Assembly: GCA_017440445.1 (NCBI GenBank)
Contig: JAFSHE010000203.1
Coordinates: 1-5,336 of the forward strand
Source: Oscillospiraceae bacterium
GTDB lineage: Bacteria > Bacillota_A > Clostridia > Oscillospirales > Ruminococcaceae
Direction of reading: 5' to 3'
DNA: 5,336 nucleotides
Part shown: one piece after another, positions 1 through 5,336 of the stretch
How positions within the stretch are numbered: position 1 is the first letter of the stretch
How the letters are laid out: each line of letters opens with the position of its first letter
The notes under the pieces: model-generated
What the model was told of the DNA's origin: nothing
Seen by the model: only the letters and a program-made list of their open reading frames with translations
The model's database searches: none
Made by a program: the position numbers and the translations under genes

Positions 1-1596
1 AGATGGATGTACGATGTCCGTCATGCTCTGACTGCCATCCTCATTCATGATATTGAAGCGTGTTTTAATAAGCTCAGCCATGCTGCGGAATTCCTCTGTG
101 TCAAAGCTGTCATGCTTCGCAAGATATTCCAGCATTGCAGTCTGCACAAGCATCCAGGCGTTACGGCAGCATTTTGCGGACAAGCCGTTTTCTTTCATAT
201 AGTCAACATAGTCAAAATACTCTGCCATGTCCATATCAGTGAGATCATAGCCTGTTTTTGCAATGTTCTCCTCGTTGTAGAAGTGCACCTCTCCATCAAC
301 AGCCACAGGTATACACCAGACCTCTCCGTCCTCGGTGATGCAGGCTTCCTTAAGATATGGGAACAGGCTGTCCAGATATTCTCCCACGCCCTCCACATCA
401 TTAAGCGGATAGAAGCTGCCCTTGTCCCTAAGACTTCCGCCGATGCTGTCACGGGAATTGACATAGCACACATCATAGTCCCTGTCCTGAGAAAGCACCT
501 TTAACGCAAGCTCCTCGGCATCGGGAATGGACTGTAGTATATTATATCCGCAGCTGAACGGCTCGTAGCCATAGGCATATTCAGAACACAGCAGCTTTAT
601 CTGCTGATTGCCCTTGTAATAGACGGAGAGCCTCAGCCTCTCCAACACCCATGACTCACTGTTCCTTATCCAGCAGTAGTCGCCTGCGGTCTTTATCTCT
701 CTGAAGCTGCTGCCGATAAACACATTCGGGAATATCTCCGCCGCTGAGTCGTCAGAAGCGTTTCCCGCAAGCAGCATATCATGTGAGCGGTTTGAGGACT
801 GGGTAACATAGCTGCCGTCACCGAAAGCCGCCAGTCCCTTTATTTTACCAAGCTGAGCCGTATAAACAGGCTCGGAAAGCTCACCACCGCTGTATGTTCG
901 TAAATAATATCCGTTCTCGCCGTGACAGCCGTATATCACAAGCTTATCCCCTGCGGAATCCGCCTCAAACGGAAAGTCTGTCACTATCTCGCTTATCTCT
1001 CCATCTGCATAGGAATATATTGCTGTACCGCCGTATTCCACTTCCTCCGCTGCACTCGCAACGCTTCTCATACCTGCCCACATATATCCACATTTCAGCG
1101 CTGATTTTGAGTTGTCATAGCCCACTGCGATAAGCTCATCCCCCACAAAGGATATCCCATGGATATCGCTCAGCTGCGGAATGTGACAGAAAACAGAAGC
1201 CGCTCCTGTGGATATCTCCATCTTATCCACGAAAACACCCGAGCCGTAGCCCTCATTATAGCCTGTATACGCTATGTAAAGGCTGCCGTTCGCATATATG
1301 ATATCCTTTGCGCCATTATACGGGAACTCGGTTTCTGAAAGCATAACGCCGTTCTCGTCATAATGTCGCAGCATAAGCTGCTCCGTCCCGCTGACAGTGA
1401 ACAGCTCGCCGTTGTCTGTACCACAGAACATCCGCAGCTCCATATAATCCTCATTCTCATACAGCAGATGTGCTGCAGGCTGTTCCTCTTGCTGTGCCTG
1501 TGATGTGGTCTCGTTGCCGCTTTGCTCTGTGCTGTTACCACAGCCTGATATCGGCATTACCACCGCAAGGAAGCAACTGACGATATGCTTTTTCAT
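1..1596 (-). CDS. Composite surface lipoprotein C: propeller-like N-terminal half plus solute-binding-protein-like C-terminal half (partial, 3' end missing)
   Basis: The frame is open for 532 codons from ATG at 1596 to the left edge, so the C-terminus is missing. Residues 1-19 form a lipoprotein signal peptide: Lys2-Lys3, a hydrophobic core, then lipobox ISGC with Cys19 as the lipidated residue. A Gln/Glu/Ser/Thr-rich tether follows to about residue 42. Residues 45-320 are rich in beta-type segments with blade-like phrases (DIIYANGSLYIAY, GDKLVIYG), suggesting a beta-propeller. From about 320 the sequence resembles family-1 extracellular solute-binding proteins of ABC importers: RDYDVCYVNS at 372-381, GSFYPLND at 393-400, YLDSLFPYLKEACITEDGEVW at 407-427 and VHFYNEENIAKTGYDL at 437-452. 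It would sit outside the membrane and bind a ligand, which is unknown. No permease or ATPase gene is in the window; they could lie beyond the left edge. The start overlaps the stop of lipoprotein B (ATGA) and has a strong ribosome binding site. The lipoprotein call is firm; the two-domain reading is by eye. Confidence 0.85.
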   Translation of the reverse strand, partial: MKKHIVSCFLAVVMPISGCGNSTEQSGNETTSQAQQEEQPAAHLLYENEDYMELRMFCGTDNGELFTVSGTEQLMLRHYDENGVMLSETEFPYNGAKDIIYANGSLYIAYTGYNEGYGSGVFVDKMEISTGAASVFCHIPQLSDIHGISFVGDELIAVGYDNSKSALKCGYMWAGMRSVASAAEEVEYGGTAIYSYADGEISEIVTDFPFEADSAGDKLVIYGCHGENGYYLRTYSGGELSEPVYTAQLGKIKGLAAFGDGSYVTQSSNRSHDMLLAGNASDDSAAEIFPNVFIGSSFREIKTAGDYCWIRNSESWVLERLRLSVYYKGNQQIKLLCSEYAYGYEPFSCGYNILQSIPDAEELALKVLSQDRDYDVCYVNSRDSIGGSLRDKGSFYPLNDVEGVGEYLDSLFPYLKEACITEDGEVWCIPVAVDGEVHFYNEENIAKTGYDLTDMDMAEYFDYVDYMKENGLSAKCCRNAWMLVQTAMLEYLAKHDSFDTEEFRSMAELIKTRFNIMNEDGSQSMTDIVHPS

Positions 1597-2816
1597 AGTA
1601 TGTATACCTCCTCACTGGTCATGCTGTCATCGTTATATCGCATCTCTATAAGTATCGCTGAGCCCTCGGAAAGATTTGTCTTTACAGTATATACCCTGCT
1701 TCCATCAGTGAATACCGAGGAATAATAGCCGACATCTCCGCCGCCCGACAGTACGATCTGATCGCCAAGCGTGCGCAACGGCGATCTGTAATAGCTCCAG
1801 AATTTTGTTACCTTGTCACGCGGATACTCAGGGTGAGTTACAAATGTATCAATAAACATACTGTATATATCGCCGTCAACCTTTGCATAGCCGTAGCAGA
1901 ATTCCTGAGGTCCCTGCAGTCTGCGCTCCTTGCCTGTTTCAAGGTCAAGCTCCATCAGGTCACCGCTTGCATAATATGCTTTTCCGTCGTCTACCATAAA
2001 GCAGCATATATTCGGCTCCTTGGTAAATGATATACGTTCTTCCGTTTCAGGGTCGTAAAATGCCGAATAAAGTTCGTTGTCTATGACTACCTGATACCTT
2101 CCGCAGAAGCCAACAAGATGTGTACCGAGATCGGTCACATTTTTTCCGTCAAGACCGTAGCTATAGCTCTCGTAATGCAGAACATTATCCTCAGTGCGAT
2201 ACTCAATGGTGTAATACAGCACACCATCAGCAAGGATAAGGCTTGCCGCATCTGCGTCAAGTATCAGCTCCGTTTCACCCGAATCGGGGTCGATGCGGTA
2301 GATATCGCCCTTATGGTCATCGCCTATCATGTGATATACAGGCTCGGCACTGTCGATAAGGCAGTACAACTCACCTTCCCATATATTCATTCCCCAAACC
2401 GTTTTATCGATCAGTATACCATCATCCTTGCCGTCAACAAATCTGTGAAGCTTATTGTCATAACCGACAGCAGTGATGTAGGTGCATCCACGCTCTTTAT
2501 CAACGCACACTATGCTGTTATGCGACCATGCACCAAGGTTTGAGCCTATATTCCCAAGCTTCGGCGTTTCTCCCATCTCAGACTGGTCAAAGCCTTTAAA
2601 AGTCACCTCGGGCGGCTCAGATGGCAGAAGCGGGCTTTCTTCGATCTCAGGCTCAGGGAGAGTTGCACGGGTGCGGGCTGTTGTGCCGTAATACGGCAGG
2701 TCGCTGTCCACAGAAGAGGTCGTTGCCATGCTGTTCTCCGATATATTTTCTGACGGCTCTGAGCAGCCTGTCAGCATGAATATTCCCGCCAGCAGCAGAT
2801 ATAAGGCTTTTCTCAT
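1593..2816 (-). CDS. Surface lipoprotein B, beta-propeller-like, paralogue of lipoprotein A
   Basis: A 407-residue protein. Residues 1-18 are a lipoprotein signal peptide (Arg2-Lys3, hydrophobic core, lipobox LTGC, lipidated Cys18). Next come a Ser/Asn/Thr-rich stretch and a Pro/Glu-rich tether (37-70) almost identical to that of lipoprotein A. The rest, about 85-407, is a beta-rich extracytoplasmic domain with blade-like phrases: GDIYRIDPDSGETELI at 170-185, ADGVLYY at 196-202, LMELDLETGKERRL at 287-300 and FTDGSRVYTV at 369-378. This resembles the DUF5050 type of beta-propeller, but I cannot confirm the family. Such domains usually bind proteins or ligands at the cell surface; the role here is unknown. 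I chose ATG at 2816 over an in-frame ATG at 2837: 2816 overlaps the stop of lipoprotein A as ATGA and has a GAGGAGAG site upstream, whereas starting at 2837 would put that site inside the gene. Sure of the gene and lipoprotein nature, unsure of the fold. Confidence 0.9.
   Translation of the reverse strand: MRKALYLLLAGIFMLTGCSEPSENISENSMATTSSVDSDLPYYGTTARTRATLPEPEIEESPLLPSEPPEVTFKGFDQSEMGETPKLGNIGSNLGAWSHNSIVCVDKERGCTYITAVGYDNKLHRFVDGKDDGILIDKTVWGMNIWEGELYCLIDSAEPVYHMIGDDHKGDIYRIDPDSGETELILDADAASLILADGVLYYTIEYRTEDNVLHYESYSYGLDGKNVTDLGTHLVGFCGRYQVVIDNELYSAFYDPETEERISFTKEPNICCFMVDDGKAYYASGDLMELDLETGKERRLQGPQEFCYGYAKVDGDIYSMFIDTFVTHPEYPRDKVTKFWSYYRSPLRTLGDQIVLSGGGDVGYYSSVFTDGSRVYTVKTNLSEGSAILIEMRYNDDSMTSEEVYIL
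1607..1613 (-). promoter_or_regulatory. Ribosome binding site of lipoprotein C, inside the end of lipoprotein B
   Basis: GAGGAGG on the minus strand lies 10 bases before the ATG at 1596. It fixes this start and sits within the last codons of lipoprotein B, where GAG GAG encodes Glu-Glu. Together with the ATGA overlap, this implies translational coupling of C to B. Confidence 0.85.
2602..2777. repeat. Intragenic direct repeat copy 1 (signal peptide to linker of lipoprotein B)
   Basis: This segment aligns without gaps to 3828-4003, offset 1226 bases. By hand count the 107 bases 2602-2708 differ at about ten places and include an identical run of 38 bases (2662-2699). The 32 bases 2746-2777, covering the lipobox end of the signal peptide and SEPSE, are also identical. 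The 37 bases between (2709-2745) are diverged. It is a product of gene duplication, perhaps kept alike by recombination between the copies. Confidence 0.85.
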
Positions 2817-4045
2817 AACAGAGTTCTCTCCTCGCATGTTTTTGTATCACTGTCAAACAGCAGCTCCTTAATGACCGCGGTGCTTGTAAAGTCATTGGCT
2901 TCCACCACATATATCCTGCTTCCATCCGTAAGCATGGAGCCGTAAAAACCTCCGTAGCCGCCCTTTCCGAGTGCTGCGTCCCGTTTTCTTCGTACAGGAG
3001 ATTCATAGCAGGTCCAGTATTTTGTGGTCTTTTCTCTGGGATATTCGATGTGGGTGACAAAAACATTCTCCGCTGCGCTGTAAACGTCATCGCCCATTTT
3101 TACATATCCCCAGCCGCCGTCATACGGAGGATTGATCTCCCGCTCCCTGCCTGTAGCAAGATCAAGCTCCATTACACCGCCATAGTAAGCCTTTCCGTTA
3201 TCGGAAAGCATAAAGGAATAGCAGGCCCTTTCTTCTGTAAAGGGAATAAGCTCCTTTGTAACAGGGTCGTAGAACTTTGCGTAATAGCAGAACGGGTTAT
3301 CAGTCACCACCATATATTTTCCGCAGAAACCCAGCAGCCGCATATCAAAGCTGTCCGTAACAGCTCCGTCAAGGGTACAGCGATAGGTACGATACAGTGC
3401 AGAGCCATCAGCGGAAAGCTCTTTCTGTACATAGTACAGAACTCCGTTCGCAATAACAAGGTCTACGGCATCCGTACTGATAATAAGCTCCATCTCCCCC
3501 GTTGCGGGGTCTATACGGTAAACATCACCTGCATATCCGTGCCACCTGTGCATCATCTGAAACACCTTATTATCGCTGTCCATAATACAATACAGCATGC
3601 CATCCCATATATTCAACGCCCATGCGGTACAGTCGGCAAGTACTCCCGAATCCTTGCCATCAATGAATTTGTGAAGCTTGTTATCATAGCCAACAGCAGT
3701 GATGTAAGCGCATCCACGCTCATAATCGGGGCACACTATGCCGCTGTACACTCTGTTGCATATATTTGAGGCGATATTCCCAAGCTTTGGAGTTTCACCG
3801 ATCTCAGACAGGTCAAAGCCTGTAAAGGTTACCTCGGGCGGCTCAGGCGAAACGAGCGGGCTTTCTTCGATCTCAGGCTCGGGGAGCGTTGCACGGGTGC
3901 GGGCTGTTGTGCCGTAATACGGCAGATCGCTGTCAGTTACACCAGAAGTCACCTCACTATACTCTGACACTTTTTCTGACGGCTCTGAGCAGCCTGTCAG
4001 CATAAGCACTGATAATATCAATGCGAACATTCTTTTTATATCCAT
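2813..4045 (-). CDS. Surface lipoprotein A, beta-propeller-like, first of the tandem pair
   Basis: A 410-residue protein. Residues 1-19 are a lipoprotein signal peptide (Lys4-Arg5, hydrophobic core, lipobox LTGC, lipidated Cys19). A Pro/Glu-rich tether follows; residues 38-64 are identical to residues 37-63 of lipoprotein B. The outer domain shares the B pattern: ITAVGYDNKLHKFIDGKD at 115-132, GDVYRIDPATGEMELI at 173-188, ANGVLYY at 199-205, VMELDLATGREREI at 291-304, FVTHIEYPREKTTKYW at 329-344 and LTDGSRIYVV at 372-381. These short strand-turn units suggest a beta-propeller such as DUF5050. Five cysteines (105, 112, 153, 241, 275) have counterparts in B. It is the first gene after the terminator at 4105-4137 and so probably leads an operon A-B-C. 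The ATG at 4045 has GAGG five bases upstream (4054-4051); the next Met (residue 6) has no good site. Ligand and partner are unknown. Confidence 0.9.
   Translation of the reverse strand: MDIKRMFALILSVLMLTGCSEPSEKVSEYSEVTSGVTDSDLPYYGTTARTRATLPEPEIEESPLVSPEPPEVTFTGFDLSEIGETPKLGNIASNICNRVYSGIVCPDYERGCAYITAVGYDNKLHKFIDGKDSGVLADCTAWALNIWDGMLYCIMDSDNKVFQMMHRWHGYAGDVYRIDPATGEMELIISTDAVDLVIANGVLYYVQKELSADGSALYRTYRCTLDGAVTDSFDMRLLGFCGKYMVVTDNPFCYYAKFYDPVTKELIPFTEERACYSFMLSDNGKAYYGGVMELDLATGREREINPPYDGGWGYVKMGDDVYSAAENVFVTHIEYPREKTTKYWTCYESPVRRKRDAALGKGGYGGFYGSMLTDGSRIYVVEANDFTSTAVIKELLFDSDTKTCEERTLL
2826..2833 (-). promoter_or_regulatory. Ribosome binding site of lipoprotein B, inside the end of lipoprotein A
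   Basis: GAGGAGAG on the minus strand lies 9-11 bases before the ATG at 2816, depending on which bases pair. It decides the start of lipoprotein B. It is formed by the codons for Glu-Glu-Arg near the C-terminus of lipoprotein A, the same arrangement as at the B-to-C junction. Confidence 0.8.
3828..4003. repeat. Intragenic direct repeat copy 2 (signal peptide to linker of lipoprotein A)
   Basis: Partner of 2602-2777. The identical runs are 3888-3925 (38 bases) and 3972-4003 (32 bases). Similarity continues at a lower level into the outer-domain coding sequence, for example around 3660-3720, where synonymous changes are already frequent. Confidence 0.85.
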
Positions 4046-4074
4046 AGCTACCTCGCTTGATAAAAGTCTTTACT

Positions 4075-4106
4075 TCTATATCCCATTACTAACTAAAACG
4101 TGACAA
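4075..4106 (-). promoter_or_regulatory. Possible promoter for the lipoprotein A-B-C operon
   Basis: A promoter is expected here because a terminator lies just upstream and the gap to lipoprotein A is AT-rich. On the minus strand TTGTCA (4106-4101) is a fair -35 match. TATAGA (4080-4075) is a fair -10 match, but the 20-base spacing is too long. The overlapping GATATA (4082-4077) gives 18 bases but is a poorer match. I see no convincing ECF-type AAC/CGT pair. The position of the elements is a guess. Confidence 0.25.
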
Positions 4107-4137
4107 AAAACGGCTGAGAAATTTTCATCAGCCGTTT
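4105..4137 (-). terminator. Rho-independent terminator after the sigma/anti-sigma pair
   Basis: AAACGGCTGA (4108-4117) and TCAGCCGTTT (4128-4137) form a perfect 10-bp stem around a 10-base loop. Read on the minus strand, the stem runs into six T residues (4110-4105). It starts seven bases after the stop codon of the anti-sigma candidate, where a terminator is expected. On the plus strand the tail is weaker (TTTATGTCATTAT), so it acts mainly leftward. Confidence 0.9.
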
Positions 4138-4143
4138 ATGTCA

Positions 4144-4779
4144 TTATAAAAATACCTCTATTGAATGTATGTACCGCTCGATTTTTTCCTTACCCTGCAT
4201 TGACAGCGTGAAGATATAACCATCCTGTTCCCAGTAACATATCTGCACATCACCCATCTGATGCATGTAGATACCGTTTCTGTCAGAAACAAGCTCGCTG
4301 TATCTGGTATTGATGATATTGTATGCATTCGGTATGCTCTGCGTGAGTGTCAGTGTCATTCCGCAGCAATCATAGTTACTGATGACCTGATATATCTCCG
4401 ACTTGTCGTAAAAAAGCTGTCTTCCGATATACTTACAGCCCGTTGACTTAGGCAGCCAGTAGAAATCCGTCACGCAGCTGCGCTCACCATAGGAATTGGG
4501 TGCAAGCACGGAATATCCGTCGTAGTCTGTACGTATCATCCTGCGTATGACCGATACAGCCGTACACGCTGTCAGAGCTATTGCAGCAATGAGTATCAGT
4601 ACCAGTATCGCCCTCGGCATACGTCTGAGAGATACTTTGGGAGCTTTCTCCGTACAGCGGCACATGGAGCGTCTCTTCAGCCTGTATCTCAGAGAAAAAC
4701 GGTGCTCATCTGACGGGATGGATAAAGTACGCTCGGACAGAGTATCTGCAAGCGCTATGCGCAGAAGCTCATCATCCAT
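4144..4779 (-). CDS. Single-pass membrane protein, probable anti-sigma factor with DUF4367-like outer domain
   Basis: A 211-residue protein: a charged cytoplasmic part (1-56), one transmembrane helix (about 57-78, AILVLILIAAIALTACTAVS), positively charged residues after it (RRMIR), and an outer domain (about 85-211). The C-terminal pattern ICYWEQDGYIFTLSMQG, then IERYIHSIE, is typical of DUF4367, a domain often encoded next to ECF sigma factors in Clostridia. The likely role is to hold the sigma factor at the membrane through the N-terminal part and release it on an outside signal. No zinc-binding HxxxCxxC motif is seen, so it is not a classic ZAS anti-sigma factor. I chose ATG at 4779: AAGGGG lies eight bases upstream, while an in-frame GTG at 4788 overlaps that site. 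The start overlaps the sigma factor end by eight bases, implying coupled translation. The membrane topology is firm; the anti-sigma role is inferred from the neighbour. Confidence 0.85.
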   Translation of the reverse strand: MDDELLRIALADTLSERTLSIPSDEHRFSLRYRLKRRSMCRCTEKAPKVSLRRMPRAILVLILIAAIALTACTAVSVIRRMIRTDYDGYSVLAPNSYGERSCVTDFYWLPKSTGCKYIGRQLFYDKSEIYQVISNYDCCGMTLTLTQSIPNAYNIINTRYSELVSDRNGIYMHQMGDVQICYWEQDGYIFTLSMQGKEKIERYIHSIEVFL

Positions 4780-5323
4780 TACCGACACCCCTTTCCCTCA
4801 GCCGCTTTATCAGCTTCATTCTTGCTCTGTGTATCTGCTGCCTTGCATTTTCGGGAGATAATCCAAGAAGCTCAGCTACCTCGCGTGGCTTGTATCCCTT
4901 TACGATATGCAGATACAGCAGCTCATAATCATGGTCGGAAAGCTGACGCATCGCCGCCGCTATCTCTGCGACACCTGCACTTATCTGAGCCTGCCGCTCG
5001 ATATCGACACCGCTGTCAAGATCGTAAAACTCGTCGATGTCACACTCAGCACGCTTTGTCCGCTTATTATACAAAGCAAAAGCTGAATTTCTTGACGTTA
5101 CGATCAGATATAGCTTCAATTCGTGACAGGAAAATGTGCGAAGTCTGTCAATATTTTTTATAACACGCAGAAAGGCATCATGCACCGCATCCTCTGCGTC
5201 TGCTTTGTTTTTAAACACAGAATATGCAGCTGCATACATCTCTCGCTCATAGTCGTTGTATAAGCTCTCAACAAAGCTCTTGTCAGCCGCTGTTGACAGC
5301 ATTGACAGATAAGCTGACAGCAT
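4772..5323 (-). CDS. ECF-family RNA polymerase sigma factor (sigma-70 family)
   Basis: A 183-residue protein, the normal length for an ECF sigma factor with only regions 2 and 4. Region 2 spans about residues 15-90 and shows the hallmark DAEDAVHDAFLRVIKNI at 42-58 (region 2.2, core polymerase binding), followed by the promoter-melting part around LKLYLIVTSRNSAFALYNKR at 69-88. An acidic linker (93-109) follows. Region 4 (about 118-177) ends in a helix-turn-helix, REVAELLGLSPENARQQIHR at 147-166, which reads the -35 element. It directs RNA polymerase to a small stress or surface regulon, which cannot be named from sequence. The next gene overlaps its end and probably encodes its anti-sigma factor. 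The start at 5323 has GGTGAT upstream. The frame stays open to the window edge, so an earlier start outside the window is possible, but the length and the MLSAYLSML opening fit the family. Confidence 0.95.
   Translation of the reverse strand: MLSAYLSMLSTAADKSFVESLYNDYEREMYAAAYSVFKNKADAEDAVHDAFLRVIKNIDRLRTFSCHELKLYLIVTSRNSAFALYNKRTKRAECDIDEFYDLDSGVDIERQAQISAGVAEIAAAMRQLSDHDYELLYLHIVKGYKPREVAELLGLSPENARQQIHRARMKLIKRLRERGVGNG
4788..4793 (-). promoter_or_regulatory. Ribosome binding site of the anti-sigma candidate, inside the sigma factor gene
   Basis: AAGGGG on the minus strand, eight bases before the ATG at 4779, within the last codons of the sigma factor (Arg-Gly). It supports the ATG over the upstream GTG at 4788, whose first base is part of this run of G residues. 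Confidence 0.7.
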
Positions 5324-5326
5324 CCT

Positions 5327-5332
5327 ATCACC
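5327..5332 (-). promoter_or_regulatory. Ribosome binding site of the sigma factor
   Basis: GGTGAT on the minus strand, three bases before the ATG at 5323 (five bases if only GGTG pairs). It matches the 3' part of the full AGGAGGTGAT consensus. Only 13 bases upstream are in the window, so the sigma factor promoter cannot be seen. Confidence 0.5.
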
Positions 5333-5336
5333 GCCC

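Noticed and set aside
7..504. A 165-codon open frame on the plus strand
   Set aside because: It is antisense to the solute-binding-like part of lipoprotein C, whose minus-strand reading has clear family-like motifs.
1151..1170. A palindrome-like stretch with two GATATC-type halves around CCATGG
   Set aside because: The symmetry is imperfect, it lies within coding sequence of lipoprotein C and no partner site or regulatory context is seen.
2817..2837. An earlier ATG start for lipoprotein B at 2837, adding seven residues
   Set aside because: The strong ribosome binding site would be inside the coding region, and the ATG at 2816 makes the same ATGA junction as the next gene.
2653..3090. A 145-codon minus-strand frame across the A/B junction
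   Set aside because: It is out of frame with both lipoprotein genes, which are supported by lipoboxes, paralogy and ribosome binding sites. Its translation shows no domain.
3050..3769. A 239-codon open frame on the plus strand
   Set aside because: It lies entirely antisense to lipoprotein A, has no ribosome binding site of note, a Cys/His/Ile-rich composition of shadow type and no recognisable domain. It is explained by the codon bias of the minus-strand gene.
4564..4575. A lipobox-like LTAC in the membrane helix of the anti-sigma candidate
   Set aside because: It follows a charged N-terminal part of more than 50 residues, too long for a lipoprotein signal peptide, and the partner sigma factor needs that part inside the cell.
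4780..4788. A GTG start for the anti-sigma candidate at 4788
   Set aside because: The G-run that would serve as ribosome binding site overlaps or touches this GTG; the ATG at 4779 has normal spacing.

Overview
The window looks like chromosomal DNA of a Gram-positive, anaerobic Clostridia-type bacterium. A Ruminococcus-like member of the Oscillospiraceae is my best guess. The pointers are moderate GC content, strong GAGGAG-type ribosome binding sites, lipoprotein signal peptides with LTGC/ISGC lipoboxes, and an ECF sigma factor paired with a DUF4367-like membrane protein. The assignment rests on gene style, not on any search.

All recognisable genes lie on the minus strand, so transcription runs from right to left. 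From the right edge: an ECF sigma factor (5323-4772) overlaps by 8 bases a one-TM membrane protein that is probably its anti-sigma factor (4779-4144). A clear intrinsic terminator (4137-4105) follows directly. After a short AT-rich gap, which probably carries a promoter, come three lipoprotein genes tightly coupled through ATGA overlaps. Lipoproteins A (4045-2813) and B (2816-1593) are tandem paralogues with a beta-propeller-like outer domain. Lipoprotein C (1596 to beyond position 1) has a propeller-like N-terminal half and a C-terminal half resembling an ABC-transporter solute-binding protein. C has no stop in the window and continues past the left edge. No long antisense frame looks real.

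The layout suggests a cell-surface signalling or sensing locus. A membrane-controlled sigma factor sits next to a set of surface-anchored lipoproteins that must be made together, because each downstream start lies on the stop codon of the gene before. Whether the sigma factor drives the lipoprotein operon, or the lipoproteins feed the signal to the anti-sigma factor, cannot be decided from the sequence. The terminator shows that the two blocks can be transcribed separately.

The most unusual points are: the composite propeller plus solute-binding lipoprotein; the A/B pair, whose leader and linker DNA is far better conserved than the folded domain; and the shared A-to-B and B-to-C junction, where a C-terminal Glu-Glu codon pair doubles as the Shine-Dalgarno sequence of the next gene. 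The window is gene-dense, and the only real gap is 4046-4143. I see no RNA genes, CRISPR array or insertion sequence.
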